In this document: in pieces, positions 9,360-19,870 of the stretch | Layout of the letters: each line of letters begins with the position of its first letter | How positions within the stretch are numbered: position 1 is the first letter of the stretch | Assembly: GCF_037893015.1 (NCBI RefSeq) | Contig: NC_133658.1 | Location: forward strand, 884,361,038 to 884,425,037 | DNA length: 64,000 nt | Direction: 5' to 3' | DNA from: Macrotis lagotis | Lineage: Eukaryota; Chordata; Mammalia; Peramelemorphia; Peramelidae | Translations under genes and position numbers: made by a program | The notes under the pieces: model-generated | Databases searched by the model: none | The model's input: only the letters and a program-made list of their open reading frames with translations | What the model was told of the DNA's origin: nothing

Positions 9360-9382
9360 CTGGAGAGAGAGAGAGAGAGAGA
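9360..9382 (-). promoter_or_regulatory. SPSB1: intron 2 splice acceptor on a (CT)10 microsatellite
   Basis: The acceptor AG occupies 9361-9360. Its polypyrimidine tract (9382-9363 on the minus strand) is an uninterrupted (TC)10 dinucleotide run followed by CAG. The simple repeat therefore is the U2AF-binding tract. Confidence 0.85.
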
Positions 9383-9436
9383 AAACACACTTGGTTACTT
9401 TACAATAATTGACTCTCCAATTCCAAGGGTCTACAA

Positions 9437-9614
9437 TATGTTTTTTCTATGCGTAATAAAAAAAATTGCTTTTTTGTTAGTGAAAGAATAAATACGGAGT
9501 ACAGAATGAGACAACATCTTAGGGAAGAACACTAATTGCTTCCTAGCCCTTTTTCAGGATCCCATTTTCTTTATCTTTTTTAATGAGTTTTTGTTATTGT
9601 CAGCTTTATTTAAA
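9437..9614. repeat. local duplication, copy B (intron 2, near acceptor)
   Basis: Direct-orientation partner of 8471-8660. It ends only 77 bp from the exon 3 boundary. It keeps the TTTATT near 9604 (AATAAA on the transcript strand), but the AU-rich nonamer of copy A is changed to an A run. Confidence 0.85.
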
Positions 9615-10149
9615 AAATCCTTCTAAAGCTTAACCTTAAGATAGTCCTACGGAGAAGGTGGATCCCTAGAGAGTCCTTTTAATAGACACTGGCTTTCAGA
9701 CTGTAGGACATGCAGGAGAAGGAAGCCAAGGAGCTGCCCTGCCAGGGAGGCACCAGGCTCTTCTCTCACCCTGGTGCCAGACAACCTGGTGCAGGTCAGC
9801 CCAGACAGTCTGGTGAGGTCTATGAACCCCTTTCTCAGATTCCTGTTTTTAAATCCATAAATTAAAATATATAAAGTTATAAAAGAAACCATATATATCA
9901 AAATAAAGATGTATTTTTTCCTTACTTAAATTCAGATTCTTTTCTGAAATCTAACCACAGACCTCAGCTTATGAACTTCTGGTCTTGATAAACTCAGATC
10001 CTTTCCAACTGAGATTCTGTCTTATAACACAACAGTCCTGAGTGTGAAGAGGAGCTCATTAGGTTAGTTTAGGATGAACCCTGAGGTCCCTTTCTAGCTT
10101 ACTTGAATAAAAAGGAGATGCCCCTAGCTGGCATAGTGGATAGAGATGA
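9615..10149. other. intronic, no clear element
   Basis: Mostly unassigned. The stretch TGAACCCCTTTCTCAGATTCC followed by AT-rich sequence (9826-9920) faintly resembles an old mammal-wide repeat also seen near 15.9 and 35.3 kb. No gene is seen. Confidence 0.35.
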
Positions 10150-10585
10150 GCATTTATTAAGTGCCTACTGTATAGCAGACACTATGCTAACAGCTTTAAA
10201 AATAGTATTTCATTGAATCCTCACAACAATCCTAAGAGGTAGGTGCTGATATTATCTTCATTTTACAGGTGCAAAAACCGAGGTAGAGCATTAAGTGACT
10301 TGCCCAGGGTCTCAGATAGTAAATGACTGAGGTCAGATTTGATCTAAGATCAATACTCTAGATAATGATAATAATAATAGTAACTTTGCAATAATTTCAT
10401 TTGATTTTCACAACTCTGTGAGATAGGTAGTTATCTATCTCCATTTTACAATTGAGGAAACTGAGGCAGAGATGAAGAGACTTGCTCAGGGTCACATGGC
10501 TAGTAAATGTCTGAGGCTGGATTTGACTCAGGCCTTCCTGACTCCAGGCCCGTCACTCTGTTCTCTGTACCACTTAGCTGGACCT
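10150..10585 (-). repeat. two tandem-lying MIR-type SINEs
   Basis: Both carry, in order, a CTCACAAC or TTCACAAC block, CATTTTACA, GACTTGC(C/T)CAGGGTC and, in the second, CTTCCTGACTCCAGGCCC. The first is about 10150-10355 and begins GAGCATTTATTAAGTGCC. The second is about 10362-10585. Confidence 0.75.
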
Positions 10586-11675
10586 GTGTTGAAGGGTCCC
10601 AAACGTAACCTGACAAAGACTCACCTCTGCCCACTGATATTCTGTGGGTCCTCTTCTCAACAGCTAAACAAATAGGGTTCATCCTGGAGAGATTATGGAG
10701 CCACCATGCTGGAAGGGGCTTCTGTTTGAGTGCTTGGCCACAAAGAGGAATGATTTGGGGGGAAGCCAGAGAGACCCATTGAGGCTTGATGTTAACACTT
10801 AGAAACACCTCCTAAGGCTTGAAGGGACTGCACTGGGAGGAAGTGGGTTCCCCAAGTCTGGAAGACCCCTTCAATCAATGAATCCACATTTATTAAGTGC
10901 CTTTTGTGTGACTGGCCTATCCTCTGGTGGGGAACATTGTAGAGGGATTCTTCTGAGGGGAACTGGCATGGATGTAGACGCCAACAGAGATTTACTCCTT
11001 CTTAGGACCTGCGATTCTCTGTCTGGTTGGCTAGACTCAATGGAATCTCAATTCCAGAACTGACCATCCCTTTCAGGGTCCTTCAATCAATCAATCAGCA
11101 TTTATCTAGCACCAGCTGAGGATGGTGTAAAGGGCTAAGGATACAAGGAGAGAAATGGAACATTTCCTGTCCTCCAAGAGTTTCAGTCTCTCCCCACTTT
11201 CCCAGGGGGCCATCCAACCCTGGAGGCTTGAGGCCAGCACAGAAGCCCTGAGGACGGCAGACAACCTGTTCTAGCCTCGGCCTTCCCACCCTGCTGGGCT
11301 TGGCTCAGGTCCTAGCCAAGCACCCGTGGGGTCAGCCTGCTCTGGGTCATGGACCAGGAGACACTCAGCACAGACATGCATGAAACAATGTGACCCTCAA
11401 GGATTTCTGCCAATTCTCATGGGGTGTGTGTGTGTGTGTGTGTGTACTGTTGTTGTTTGGGGACACCCAGCTGGTGTTCCTGAGGCTAGTTCTCACTAAC
11501 ATGGGGTGGCTCTCCCATCAAGGAACACCCTGTCCTGAATCCTCCCAGTAGCTGAATCCACAGATGTTTCCTTTCCAATCCGGGAGGTAGCCAGGGGCAG
11601 GAGCAGAGAACAACAGAGGATGGGCCTGAATGACTCCACAGCTGTCTGCATCAAGGACTGGGAGCTGGAGGCTGG
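10586..11675. other. intronic, mostly unique, with short old fragments
   Basis: Short ATTTATTAAGTGCC and AGCATTTATC fragments near 10888 and 11097 continue the same ancient family as the 12.3-kb array. A (GT)n run sits at about 11424-11446. The rest is unassigned and non-coding. Confidence 0.45.
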
Positions 11676-11677
11676 TG

Positions 11678-12032
11678 TGGTAGAAGTCCTGATGGATTAG
11701 GGGTTGGGGATCTGGCTTCAAATCCCACCCCATCACTTAATCCCTGTGTGTGACCTTAAGGGAACCCCATATGACTCAGTAGAAGATGTGTATATGTGTG
11801 TGTGTGTATGTGTGTGAGAGAGAGATATCTTGACCAAGTCATTTAACCACTGCCTGCCTCAGTTTCCTCCTCTGTAAAAGAGGGCTAATTAATGGAGCCT
11901 ACCTCCCAGGGTTGGTGTGAGGCTCAATGAGTTGTTAATCAATGAGGCTCAATCTCAAATGAGATATTAATGATAAAAGCTTTGCCAGCACACAAGCAAG
12001 CATTATATAAATGCTGGCTGGTATTATTATCT
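11678..12032 (+). repeat. MIR-type SINE containing a (TG)n insert
   Basis: Plus-strand MIR order is visible: GGCTTCAAATCCCACCCC, AAGTCATTTAACCACTGCC, CCTCAGTTTCCTCCTCTG, GGGTTGGTGTGAGGCTCAAT, then an AAATGCTGG end. The core is interrupted by a TGTGTATGTG/GA repeat at about 11788-11826. Confidence 0.65.
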
Positions 12033-12054
12033 GTGCTGATTATCCTGAATCTTG

Positions 12055-12165
12055 TGGTCCGTCCTTTGTGCTTGAAGAAGACCAATGACCTCACAAGGAC
12101 GATGTCTCGGCTTCAGTGTGGATGGAAGCCATCACTTGATGGCCAGGGGCTTGGGGGCTAAAACA
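12055..12165 (-). repeat. fragment of long tRNA-headed SINE
   Basis: TTGTGCTTGAAGAAGACCA is the reverse complement of the 3' end seen in the plus-strand copy at 46.2-46.5 kb (TCTTCTTCAAGAATGAAGGA). It is truncated relative to that copy and to 22994-23262. Confidence 0.55.
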
Positions 12166-12271
12166 GCTTGGGCAAGAATTTCAGTTACAAGTGCTGCCAA
12201 GGCAACTCCTCCAACCTACACCCAAAACAAGAAAGAACTCCCTGTGCAACAAAGAGGATGAACTGTCAGCC

Positions 12272-12835
12272 AGCAGCAAGCATTTATTAAATGTCTACTA
12301 TGTGCCAGGCCCTAGGGATACCAAGAAGACAAAAGACAGACCTTGCTCTCTAGAACTCAGTCTAAAATGCAATAGAGGACAAGCATTTATGAAACATCTA
12401 CTGTGTGCCAGGCCCTAGGGATACCAAGAAGGCAAAAGACAGACCTTGCTCTCTAGAACTCAGTCTAAAATGCAATAGAGGACAAGCATTTATTAAACAC
12501 CTACTGTGTGCCAGGTCCTAGGGATATTAAGAAAGCAAAAAACATGCCTTGCGCTCTGGAACTCACAGACTAACATGCAATAAAGATGGCAAATACTTAT
12601 TAAACACCTACTGTGTGCCGGGCCCTAGGGGTACCAAGAAGGCAAAGACAGGCCTTGCCCTCTGGAATTCATAGACTAAAATGCAATAATAGATGACAAG
12701 CATTTATTAAACACCTACTGTGTGCCAGGCCCTAGGGATACCAAGAAGACAAAAGACAGGTCTTGCCCTCTGGAACTCAGTCTGAAATACAATACAGTCA
12801 ACAAACATTTATTAAGAGCCCAAATTCATAGGTAG
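12272..12835 (+). repeat. tandem array of a ~103-bp interspersed-repeat segment
   Basis: Five full units and one partial start near 12278, 12380, 12482, 12590, 12697 and 12800. Each begins ACAAGCATTTATTAAACACC, passes through CTACTGTGTGCCAGGCCCTA and CCAAGAAGACAAAAGACAG, and ends in a CTCTGGAACTCA block. The unit is a piece of a common old mammalian repeat, copies of which also lie singly at 11.1, 16.8, 42.4, 48.1, 50.1 and 59.3 kb. Units 1 and 2 are nearly identical. Confidence 0.9.
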
Positions 12836-12839
12836 AGTT

Positions 12840-13050
12840 AAGCAAGGCAGGGACTTTCTGTTTCATGGGTGTATTCCCAATGCCTTTCACATTTAATTAA
12901 TGTTTGTCAATCTGCACAGTGCGTGATCTTAGACAAGTTACTAGGTCCCAGTTTCCTAATCTGCAAAACAAGGGGTTTGGATGGATCTTCGAGGCTCCCT
13001 CCCCACTCTGAGGAAAGGATGACCAATGTTTTTTTTTTTTTTTTTTTTCT
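12840..13050 (+). repeat. L2 tail, MIR fragment and poly(T)
   Basis: An L2-like tail (AAGGCAGGGACTTTCTG...TTAATTAATGTTTG) covers 12840-12905. A plus-strand MIR fragment (GATCTTAGACAAGTTACTAG, CAGTTTCCTAATCTGC) reaches about 13010. A run of about 22 T follows near 13027-13048. Confidence 0.6.
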
Positions 13051-13479
13051 GGCAAACTCTCAAGTGCTCTAAAAAACTGGACGCCATTCATTTTGGGTTA
13101 TTCAATGAGGGCAAATATCACTAGAACAGGGTTTAAGGAGATTTAAGCCCTTGCCAAGAGTTCACGTATTAAGGAGTCAAAACAAGATTCCATTACTAGG
13201 AAAGAACTCACACTCATGGCACAGTCCTTGGGTTTGGGGTCACATAGTGGCCAGGGATCTATGACCTCTTCCAACACCCCCAGGTTTAACAAAGCAAAAG
13301 TGAGGCTAAGGTGTGGCTTGTCAAGGCTTCACCACCCACAGGATAGGGCTGAACAATCTGGGTGTCATTATGGAGGAGGTTAAAAACTCTCCTTTCCCTT
13401 AGGGCCATCTTGCTGAATCTCAAGGGTGGGAAGGGACAGATACCAAATAGTCAAAATCCTTTGTGAATAAGAATCCACT
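13051..13479. other. intronic, nothing recognised
   Basis: Unassigned sequence of ordinary composition. No open frame of note, repeat or motif stands out. Confidence 0.4.
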
Positions 13480-13640
13480 CTGTAACATCCACAATAAGTG
13501 GTTGTCTGGGCTTAAAGACCTTCAGTGATGGGGAACTCACTACTTCTTGTGGCTGCCCATTCCACCTATGGACAATTCTCATGGGAAGGAAGATTTCCCT
13601 TGGGTCCAACTTCAATTTGCCTCCTTTTGCCTTTTACCCA
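13480..13640 (-). repeat. CR1/L3-like LINE fragment
   Basis: CTTCAGTGATGGGGAACTC followed by GGCTGCCCATTCCACC and GGAAGATTTCCC matches the antisense of the conserved CR1/L3 3' region. In sense that region describes a repair-like block 'aggttgga...gtggaacaggctgcc'. It is very diverged. Confidence 0.5.
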
Positions 13641-13719
13641 CAGCTCCTAATTTGAGGCTGGGGGAGCTGTGTGAGAGGGGGCAGGGAAGGAAAAATGTCA
13701 ACTGTACCCTGACAGGAAG

Positions 13720-13845
13720 GGAATGTGTCTTCATTAAGTGCCTACTGCATCAGACACTGTGCCAAGCACTTTACAAATACCTCATCTGATAAAAACTTAA
13801 ATACTAAGTAATGATACATGTCCAATACCATTCAAACTGGAAGTG
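13720..13845 (-). repeat. MIR-type SINE fragment
   Basis: TTCATTAAGTGCCTACTGC, CACTGTGCCAAGCACTTTAC and ATACCTCATCTGAT match the distal part of the element seen whole at 26.76-27.02 kb. Confidence 0.6.
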
Positions 13846-14011
13846 ACTGTCCCATCTTGAGACTTTCCTTAGATATCTGCTAAGAATCCCTTTCTTTCTT
13901 GTTTGCATCTTGTCTCCCTTAGACTGGGAGTTTTATGAAGGCAGGAACTGTTTGTCTTTCTGTGGATCCCGAAGGCTCAGTATGGTACTGGGCATACAAC
14001 AGGAGCTTAAT
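13846..14011 (+). repeat. L2 LINE 3' end
   Basis: Contains AGACTGGGAGTTTTATGAAGG, then CAGGAACTGTTTGTCTTTC and GTACTGGGCATACAACAGG with a CTTAATAAAAGC end. A SINE is inserted precisely in its 3' tail. Confidence 0.7.
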
Positions 14012-14025
14012 AAAAGCTTGCTGAG

Positions 14026-14156
14026 GGGGCAGCTAGGTGATGCAGTGAATTGAGCACCGGCTCTGAAGTCAGAAGGATATGAGTTCAAATCCGGCCTTAG
14101 ACACTTAAGTGACCTTGGGCAAGTCACTTAATCCCATTGCCGTGCAAAAACAAACA
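14026..14156 (+). repeat. short tRNA-derived SINE with perfect 14-bp TSD
   Basis: Starts GGGGCAGCTAGGTGATGCAG and ends CCATTGCCGTGCAAAAACA. It is flanked by identical AAAAGCTTGCTGAG at 14012-14025 and 14157-14170. The perfect duplication indicates a relatively recent insertion. Head and tail match the WSINE1-like copies at 29.6 and 51.7 kb. Confidence 0.9.
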
Positions 14157-14170
14157 AAAAGCTTGCTGAG

Positions 14171-14600
14171 TTGTGGCTGACTCATCAATTTCTAACATAC
14201 AAGGTGCCCCCCTGCTTATTTCCCTATGGACTGAAGGAGGATGATCAGAGTAAGTCAATCGAAGACCACTGTCTCAAAGAGCCTTCAGGACCACAAGGGA
14301 GCATCCTCCATTGACTCCCTTCTGAGATAATCTGTTCCACCTGTGGGCTCTCTAATTTGGGAGGAATTTTTCAGGACATCAAGCCTAAATCTGTCTCTTT
14401 ACAACCTGCTGGTAATAAAGAGATCCGGACCAATAACTACAGAACAGGTCTTCTCATACTTGAAGGCAGCTGTCATTACCCACCTCCTCCCTCCTCCCTC
14501 CTCCCTTGTCTTCTCTAGACTAAACAGCCCCAGTTCTTTCAACTGATTTTTATAGAAAGCAAACTCAAGGCCCATTATCATGGGTTCCCTGCATATTTTG
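14171..14600 (-). repeat. CR1/L3-like LINE fragment
   Basis: ATAATCTGTTCCACCTGTGG, AGGAATTTTTCAGGACATCA and CTGTCTCTTTACAACCTGC follow the same antisense CR1/L3 order as 13480-13640 but extend further, through a (CTCC)n patch near 14483-14505. Confidence 0.5.
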
Positions 14601-15924
14601 AAGATAGGCTATTTAAAATAAGTTGAGAGAGGATACAACACAAAGAAAGCCTAACTGGGACATTCCAAGTTTGAATCCCCAGTTTCCATCCCTTTATAAA
14701 GATCTGTAAGTTCAATGACCTTAGCTCTGATTTCTGACTAAAATTCTCTAATACATTATTGCTACTTTAATCACATAGTCTTTTTAATCATATCTTTTGT
14801 TTTTCACACACCATATTCTTTTTTTTAAGTATATCCCTTCCTGGCATGCTCTCTTTTGTGACAGTTCTCTAAAAAACCCCAAAACCTCCCCAAATTTATA
14901 GCAAATTAAACAAAGGGAGAGAACAGTTAGAAAAAGAGCTGATCATTAAGTATGATGGAAATTCCATGAACAGATCTTGCCATACTAATCTCATCCTTTA
15001 TCTGACATGATTTTTACTGGTATATTGATGCAGCAAAGATATATACATTTATATATGTATGCATTTATATATAAATACATAATAGAAATACATACAAAAA
15101 TACACACAATACAATACAATACAATGTTATACTGACATCATTAGTCATTTGGAACAATCTCTCCCACTATTCTTATGGATGAGATGGAATGATCGGAGCT
15201 CGGCAAACTACGGATCCTGAGTCAAATCTGTCTAACTGCTTCTTCTTGTTCTGCCTCGACCTATTTGACAGTATGCTTGGATAAATTCAGAACTGGTTTA
15301 AATGACCAAATACAAAGAATAGTCATTAATGGTTCCATGTCACCATGACATGAAATCTCTAGGAGGGTGTTCCAAGGATTTGCAACTGGTCCTGTGCTTT
15401 AACTATATAGATATAGCTATATCTAGATGTCTATATAAATACACACATATATTTATATATGTGTGGATGTATTAAAGACAAGTTTATCAAATTCTAGATG
15501 TAAAAATGGTAAGGGATGGTAGAGTCAGGAACCAGAAAGATATCTAAGGATAAGCTGAATTGAGTCCATGATATATGAAGATTAATTAAAGACATGGGTG
15601 TGTTTAGACTAGAATAGAGAAGTTTGGGGGGGGGGGTGTTCACATATCTGAAAGGCTATTATATGGAAGAAGGACTAAATTTGCTCTGTTTGGCCCTAGA
15701 GGGCAGAACAAGGTGCCATGTTAGTTCAAATGAGTTTATTAAGTGTTTAGCATACCATAGGCTCTATATAAATGCTTATTCCTTCTCTTCCAAGATGGAG
15801 TAAAGTTGCAAAAAGGCGAAGTCAGGCTTCCTAACCCTTAGACCTGTTCTGTATGAGACAGGCTTCCCTTCATGGGAAGCAGTGGTTGGGGGAATCTATA
15901 AAAGGGGATTCCTTTTAAATATAG
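14601..15924. other. AT-rich intronic sequence with simple repeats
   Basis: Holds (TATA/CATA)-rich patches at about 15040-15125, including an (ACAAT)n run, and at 15402-15475. A poly(G) run lies near 15627-15636, and a short L2-like tail (AGGCTCTATATAAATGCTTA) near 15750-15780. No gene is supported. Confidence 0.5.
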
Positions 15925-16105
15925 ATTGGAATTTTTAACCTGGGGGGGGGCATCTGTGAACTTGAATGGGAAATAAAAATTCCATCTTTGTTTCCCTACC
16001 TCTAGCTCAAATTGACCATTTCCTTCAATTAGTTAAAAAAATGATTCTGAGAAAGGGCTTCACCAGTTTGCCAAAGAGCTCCATGACAAGAAACAGATTA
16101 GAAAC
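15925..16105. repeat. ancient mammal-wide repeat, family unassigned
   Basis: TTTTTAACCTGGGG, CTGTGAACTTGAATGGGAA, CATTTCCTTCAATTAGTTA and ATTCTGAGAAAGGGCTTCAC match a well-known old mammalian interspersed repeat. It is possibly a DNA transposon; I cannot name the family with certainty. Confidence 0.5.
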
Positions 16106-16744
16106 TTGAATCTGAAATGATTGGAATTCTGGACCCTATGAAAATGGGTCTCCATGGCTGACCTCAAGGCCAATTATGGGAGGTTGAATAGTATCAGTCA
16201 AATGGGGTGGCCCTAGGGCTCCCCTCATGGACTAGGTGACAATAGAAGGTCACCAATAAATCTTAATTTGGAGTAACAGAATTGGCTGCAGAGCCAATGT
16301 CCAGGAAGTGAAGGCTCCCATTCATTTAATGGGATCTACCAACATGAATTTGTCATATATTCTAGGCACCATGATTTACATGGATGACAGAAGAGTAACG
16401 TCTCCAGGGGAGAGGATGGTGTAGGAAGGGGGTGGTTAGGAAGCCAGCTAGAAGAGGATGCCGAGAAACTAGGAAATGAACCATTTGGCCGCTATTTATT
16501 TAGGGAACAGGAAGAGAGCATGAATAGAGACTTCCTCATTTCAGTAAAAAAGTTACCTGGTGACCTATTTTTAAAAATCCCCCAAATGATCTTTATGAGA
16601 GATCTGTCTCTCCTGTTCCTCTGTGACCAACTATAAACCAAAGAGAAATGAAACATAAGCATGCAGGGATAGTGGTAAGATCACTGGACTGAGAGATGAT
16701 TTCTGGACAAGTCGCTTACAATCAAGCCAGCAGACATAAGGTGC
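16106..16744. other. intronic, nothing recognised
   Basis: Ordinary composition without recognised repeat or coding potential. A MIR-like start (AGCATGCAGGGATAGTGG) appears at about 16660. Confidence 0.35.
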
Positions 16745-17215
16745 TGACCAAGTAACTGGTCAGGAAGCATCCACTGAACACCTACTATGTGCAGGCCACT
16801 GGATAGAAGGGCAAAAATCAAACAGTCCCCTATTCTCAAGGCACTTACATTCACCTGGGGTATAAAATACACACACAAAAAGAAGACCAAACTTTAAGTT
16901 TGGGGCTGTTTTTTGGGGGGTGGAGATCAGTACTAGTCACCAGTGGTTCAAGAAAGACCCCACCTAGGAGATGGCATCAGATAGACTGTAAGAGGAAAGG
17001 GATAAGAAAGGAAGACATTCCAGGACATAGCCTAGGCAAAGGCACAGAGGTGGAAGATGGAAGGGGAGTAATGAAGAAGGAGTTTGTGGGAAAGTAGAAT
17101 GTTGGATTTAAGAATCAGAGAGATGTGGGTTCAAATACTATCTCTGACATTTACTGGTTTTTCTAAGGGTCAGTAATTTCCTGTTGCTTCCATAATAAAA
17201 TATACATTCCCATTT
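16745..17215 (+). repeat. ancient interspersed repeat followed by MIR fragment
   Basis: CATCCACTGAACACCTACTA, TCTCAAGGCACTTACATTC and AGGAAGACATTCCAGGACAT place 16770-17090 in the same family whose segment is amplified at 12.3 kb. A plus-strand MIR fragment (TGGGTTCAAATACTATCTC) follows from about 17097. Confidence 0.55.
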
Positions 17216-17264
17216 AGGACTTAAAACCTTTCAGAAACTGGTTACCATTCTATTTTTCTATAAT

Positions 17265-17545
17265 GTGATTTTTATGCATTAATATTATCATCAATATCAC
17301 TGCCACCATATACCTAGTTACATATATATATGCATATGCAAATCTATATATCTGATATGTATATATATATATATATATATATCTATATCACTTGGAGATT
17401 TGCAAAATGTTTTACCTAAATAATTTAATTTTATTCTCACAACCTTGTGAGATGGATCTACAAAATGGCTACAGTTTCCACCAGCAGTACCAAAGTCCCC
17501 ATGGGGTTAACTGTGAGGATTGATCAAATGAGATAACATACTCAA
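17265..17545 (-). repeat. MIR-type SINE with (TA)n insertion
   Basis: ATTTGCAAAATGTTTTACC, TTATTCTCACAACCTTGTGA and GATGGATCTACAAAATGG give the minus-strand element. It is preceded by a TATATATATATATATA run near 17355-17385. Confidence 0.55.
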
Positions 17546-17658
17546 AAGTATTTTGCTAACTTTAAAGAGTTCTGGAAAAGTCGAAGATTATTTTCAAATA
17601 TTTCTCTGAGAAAGTAGGAAAAAAATCTCAGAACAAACACATGTCTCCTTAGAGGGAG

Positions 17659-17791
17659 ACTGTGTGTGTGTGTGTGTGTGTGTGTGTCTGTGTGTGTGTG
17701 TGTGTGTCTGTGTGTGTGTCTGTGTGTGAGAAAGAATGTATGTGTGTGTGTGCGTGTATGTCACAGTGAGTGAGTGTGTGCGTGTGTGTGA
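17659..17791. repeat. (GT)n microsatellite
   Basis: TGTGTG runs interrupted by CTG, GAGAAAGAATGTA and CACAGTGAGTGAG, about 130 bp in all. Left-handed (Z) DNA potential is implied by composition. Confidence 0.95.
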
Positions 17792-18469
17792 AAAATCTGA
17801 GAATTCTGGGAGTCTCCCTCTGGAAAGTTTTGGCAGCTCTGCCCATGTTTACACATCAATTTTTTCTTTCTACGTTTCTAGGGAGGGCACTGGCTAACCC
17901 AGGAACTGCCAAAAGCTTTCTCAACCTCCTCACTGGGGAAGCACATGGTCCATGGTCCAGTTCCCCCAGGCTCTCCAGCTTCGGTGGCCAAAGAGGCCAG
18001 AGCCAATGGAGCTTCCAGGGCATGAGTAGCACAGGGACAGACCTCTCCTCCAAACAGCCTCCCCCCCCATGCCTGAGGCCAAGGCATAAGGACAATCACC
18101 AATTAGTCATAACAGCCGCCTCTTCTGTCCAGAGCTGGCTCATCCTCCGGTCAGCTTCCCAGAACAGCAGATGAATCCGGCACGGGATGGCCATCCAAGT
18201 TCTCCCTCCACCCCTGGGGAACAAGGATTAGGCCGATATATTTCCAAAAAAAATCAGCGGTCATCTCTGGTGCTTGCCAGAGCTAGCCTGGAAGGGAGAC
18301 TACTTCTTATCCAGGTTCCAGCAGTGGCAGTTCTGACACAGGTGGGTAGACAGAAGACCCAGAAACTGGTGAGAATAGGGAGAGCTGCTACTGGATCCAC
18401 TTCAAATCTTGGCAACAAGTGTGGCCTTGGTTAGGGGGGGTAGGTCTGCTGTTAGTCCGGTCCCTATAT
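17792..18469. other. repeat-poor intronic segment
   Basis: No interspersed repeat is recognised over about 680 bp. Open frames on both strands (such as 17770-18174) show no recognisable domain. It is possibly a conserved intronic stretch; unproven. Confidence 0.35.
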
Positions 18470-18660
18470 ATAAATGGAGGGAACACAAGACTAAGAAATC
18501 AGGACACATGAGTTCAAGTACTGACTCTCATCCAAAATTGCTGTGTGACCTTGGTGAGATCAGTGAACCTCTGGGAGCCTCGGTTTCCTCAGCTATTAAA
18601 TGAAGAAAGATATTTTAAAGGGTACACGAAAGTTACTTTGAAGTAGCTAGAGCTATCCCA
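18470..18660 (+). repeat. MIR-type SINE
   Basis: GAGTTCAAGTACTGACTCTC, GCTGTGTGACCTTGGTGAG, CCTCGGTTTCCTCAGC and a TGAAGAAAGATATTTTAAAG end match a plus-strand MIR. Confidence 0.65.
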
Positions 18661-18727
18661 GGGAAGAGTAAGAGATAGACTTTGATTGTTAGGTCCCAGA
18701 AACTTAACCCTAATTCTAAGGTTGTAG

Positions 18728-19370
18728 AGAGGCAACCTGAGTCTTAATAAAAAGAAATACTTCATTTGTGCATACCCTTTGACTGAATAATTCCACTACT
18801 TGAAGTAAAAAACAGAAAGAGAAAGGTCCCACCTGCACAAAAATATTCTTAGCAGTTCTTTTTGAAGTGGCAAAGAAGTGGAAATTGAAGCAATACCCAA
18901 CAACTAGGGAATGATGGTATATGATTATGTTGGAATATTTATTTTGCTTTAAGGATGGTTTTAGAAAAATCTGAGAAGATTTATATGAACTGATACAAAG
19001 TGAAGTGAAAAGAACCAGGAGAACATCGTACTTAGTAACAGCAATACTGAATCATCAAGAACTATTAATGACTTAGTTATTCTCTGCAGTACAAAAAAGA
19101 CCCAATTCCAAAGGACTCGTGATAAAAAATGCTATCTATCCACTTCCAGAAAAAGAATTGATAGTCTGAATGCAGATTGAAACATTTTTCATGAAGATTT
19201 TTTTTTTGGTCAGTGTTTTCTTTCATAATATGACCAATGTGGAAATGTTTTGCATGACTATACATGCAACATCAAAACACTTACCATCTCAGGCGGGGGG
19301 GGGGGGGGAGAGAAAGGAAGGAGTGAGAATTTAAAACTCAAATTTTTAAAAAATGAATGTTAACTGTGAG
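18728..19370 (+). repeat. marsupial L1 LINE 3' end, copy 1
   Basis: The 3'-terminal L1 landscape is clear: GGGAATGATGGTATATGAT, AATATTTATTTTGCTTTAAG, ATTTATATGAACTGATACAA, AAGTGAAAAGAACCAGGAGA, CACTTCCAGAAAAAGAATTG and ACCAATGTGGAAATGTTTTGC. It ends after a G-run and an A-rich tail. It is 5'-truncated, with no ORF remaining. Confidence 0.85.
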
Positions 19371-19870
19371 ATGATTAATCAGGATAGAGGCAACTCCTCT
19401 CAGCAGTTCAGAGAGCTAGGCCAACCCTAGGAGGCCAGCTATGGACAATGCTATCCTCATCCACAGGAAGAAATACCAAACGAAAACAAAAACAAAAAAA
19501 AAAAATCCTACAGAATCTGAATGAACACAACATTCACTTTTTAAAGTTTCTCTGATGTATTTCTTTCCTGTCTCATGATTTTCTTTCTTTTCCCTCAATT
19601 CTAATTCCTCATACTGAAAATGACTAATCTGTAAATATGTTAAACACAAATGTGTATATACAAAATTCACCTGTTTGCTGCTGAGGGGAGGGAGGTGGGA
19701 AAGGAGGGTGAAAGGAAATTATGTAACTTAAAAATATGCATGTGCATGTGGACGAATGTTGAAACACTTTCATAACATGTAACTGGAAAAATAAAATATA
19801 AATTTTAAAATGAATATTAAAATTGTTTTGACATGTAATTGGGAAAAATAAAATATTATTTAAGGAAAAA
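19371..19870 (+). repeat. second and third L1 3' ends in series
   Basis: A second L1 3' UTR follows directly: AACTCCTCTCAGCAGTTCAG, GAGGCCAGCTATGGACAATG, GGAGGGAGGTGGGAAAGGAG and CATAACATGTAACTGGAAAA. A short third terminus (TTTTGACATGTAATTGGGAA, AATAAAATATTATTT) repeats the last about 50 bp at 19810-19862. Confidence 0.8.

Noticed and set aside
12272-12835. CRISPR-like direct repeats
   Set aside because: Units are contiguous, without unique spacers, and derive from a mammalian interspersed repeat in a marsupial genome.
14026-14156. tRNA gene
   Set aside because: Box A/B-like words in this and similar elements belong to tRNA-derived SINE heads. No complete cloverleaf is apparent, and an A-tail and target duplication mark it as a retroposon.
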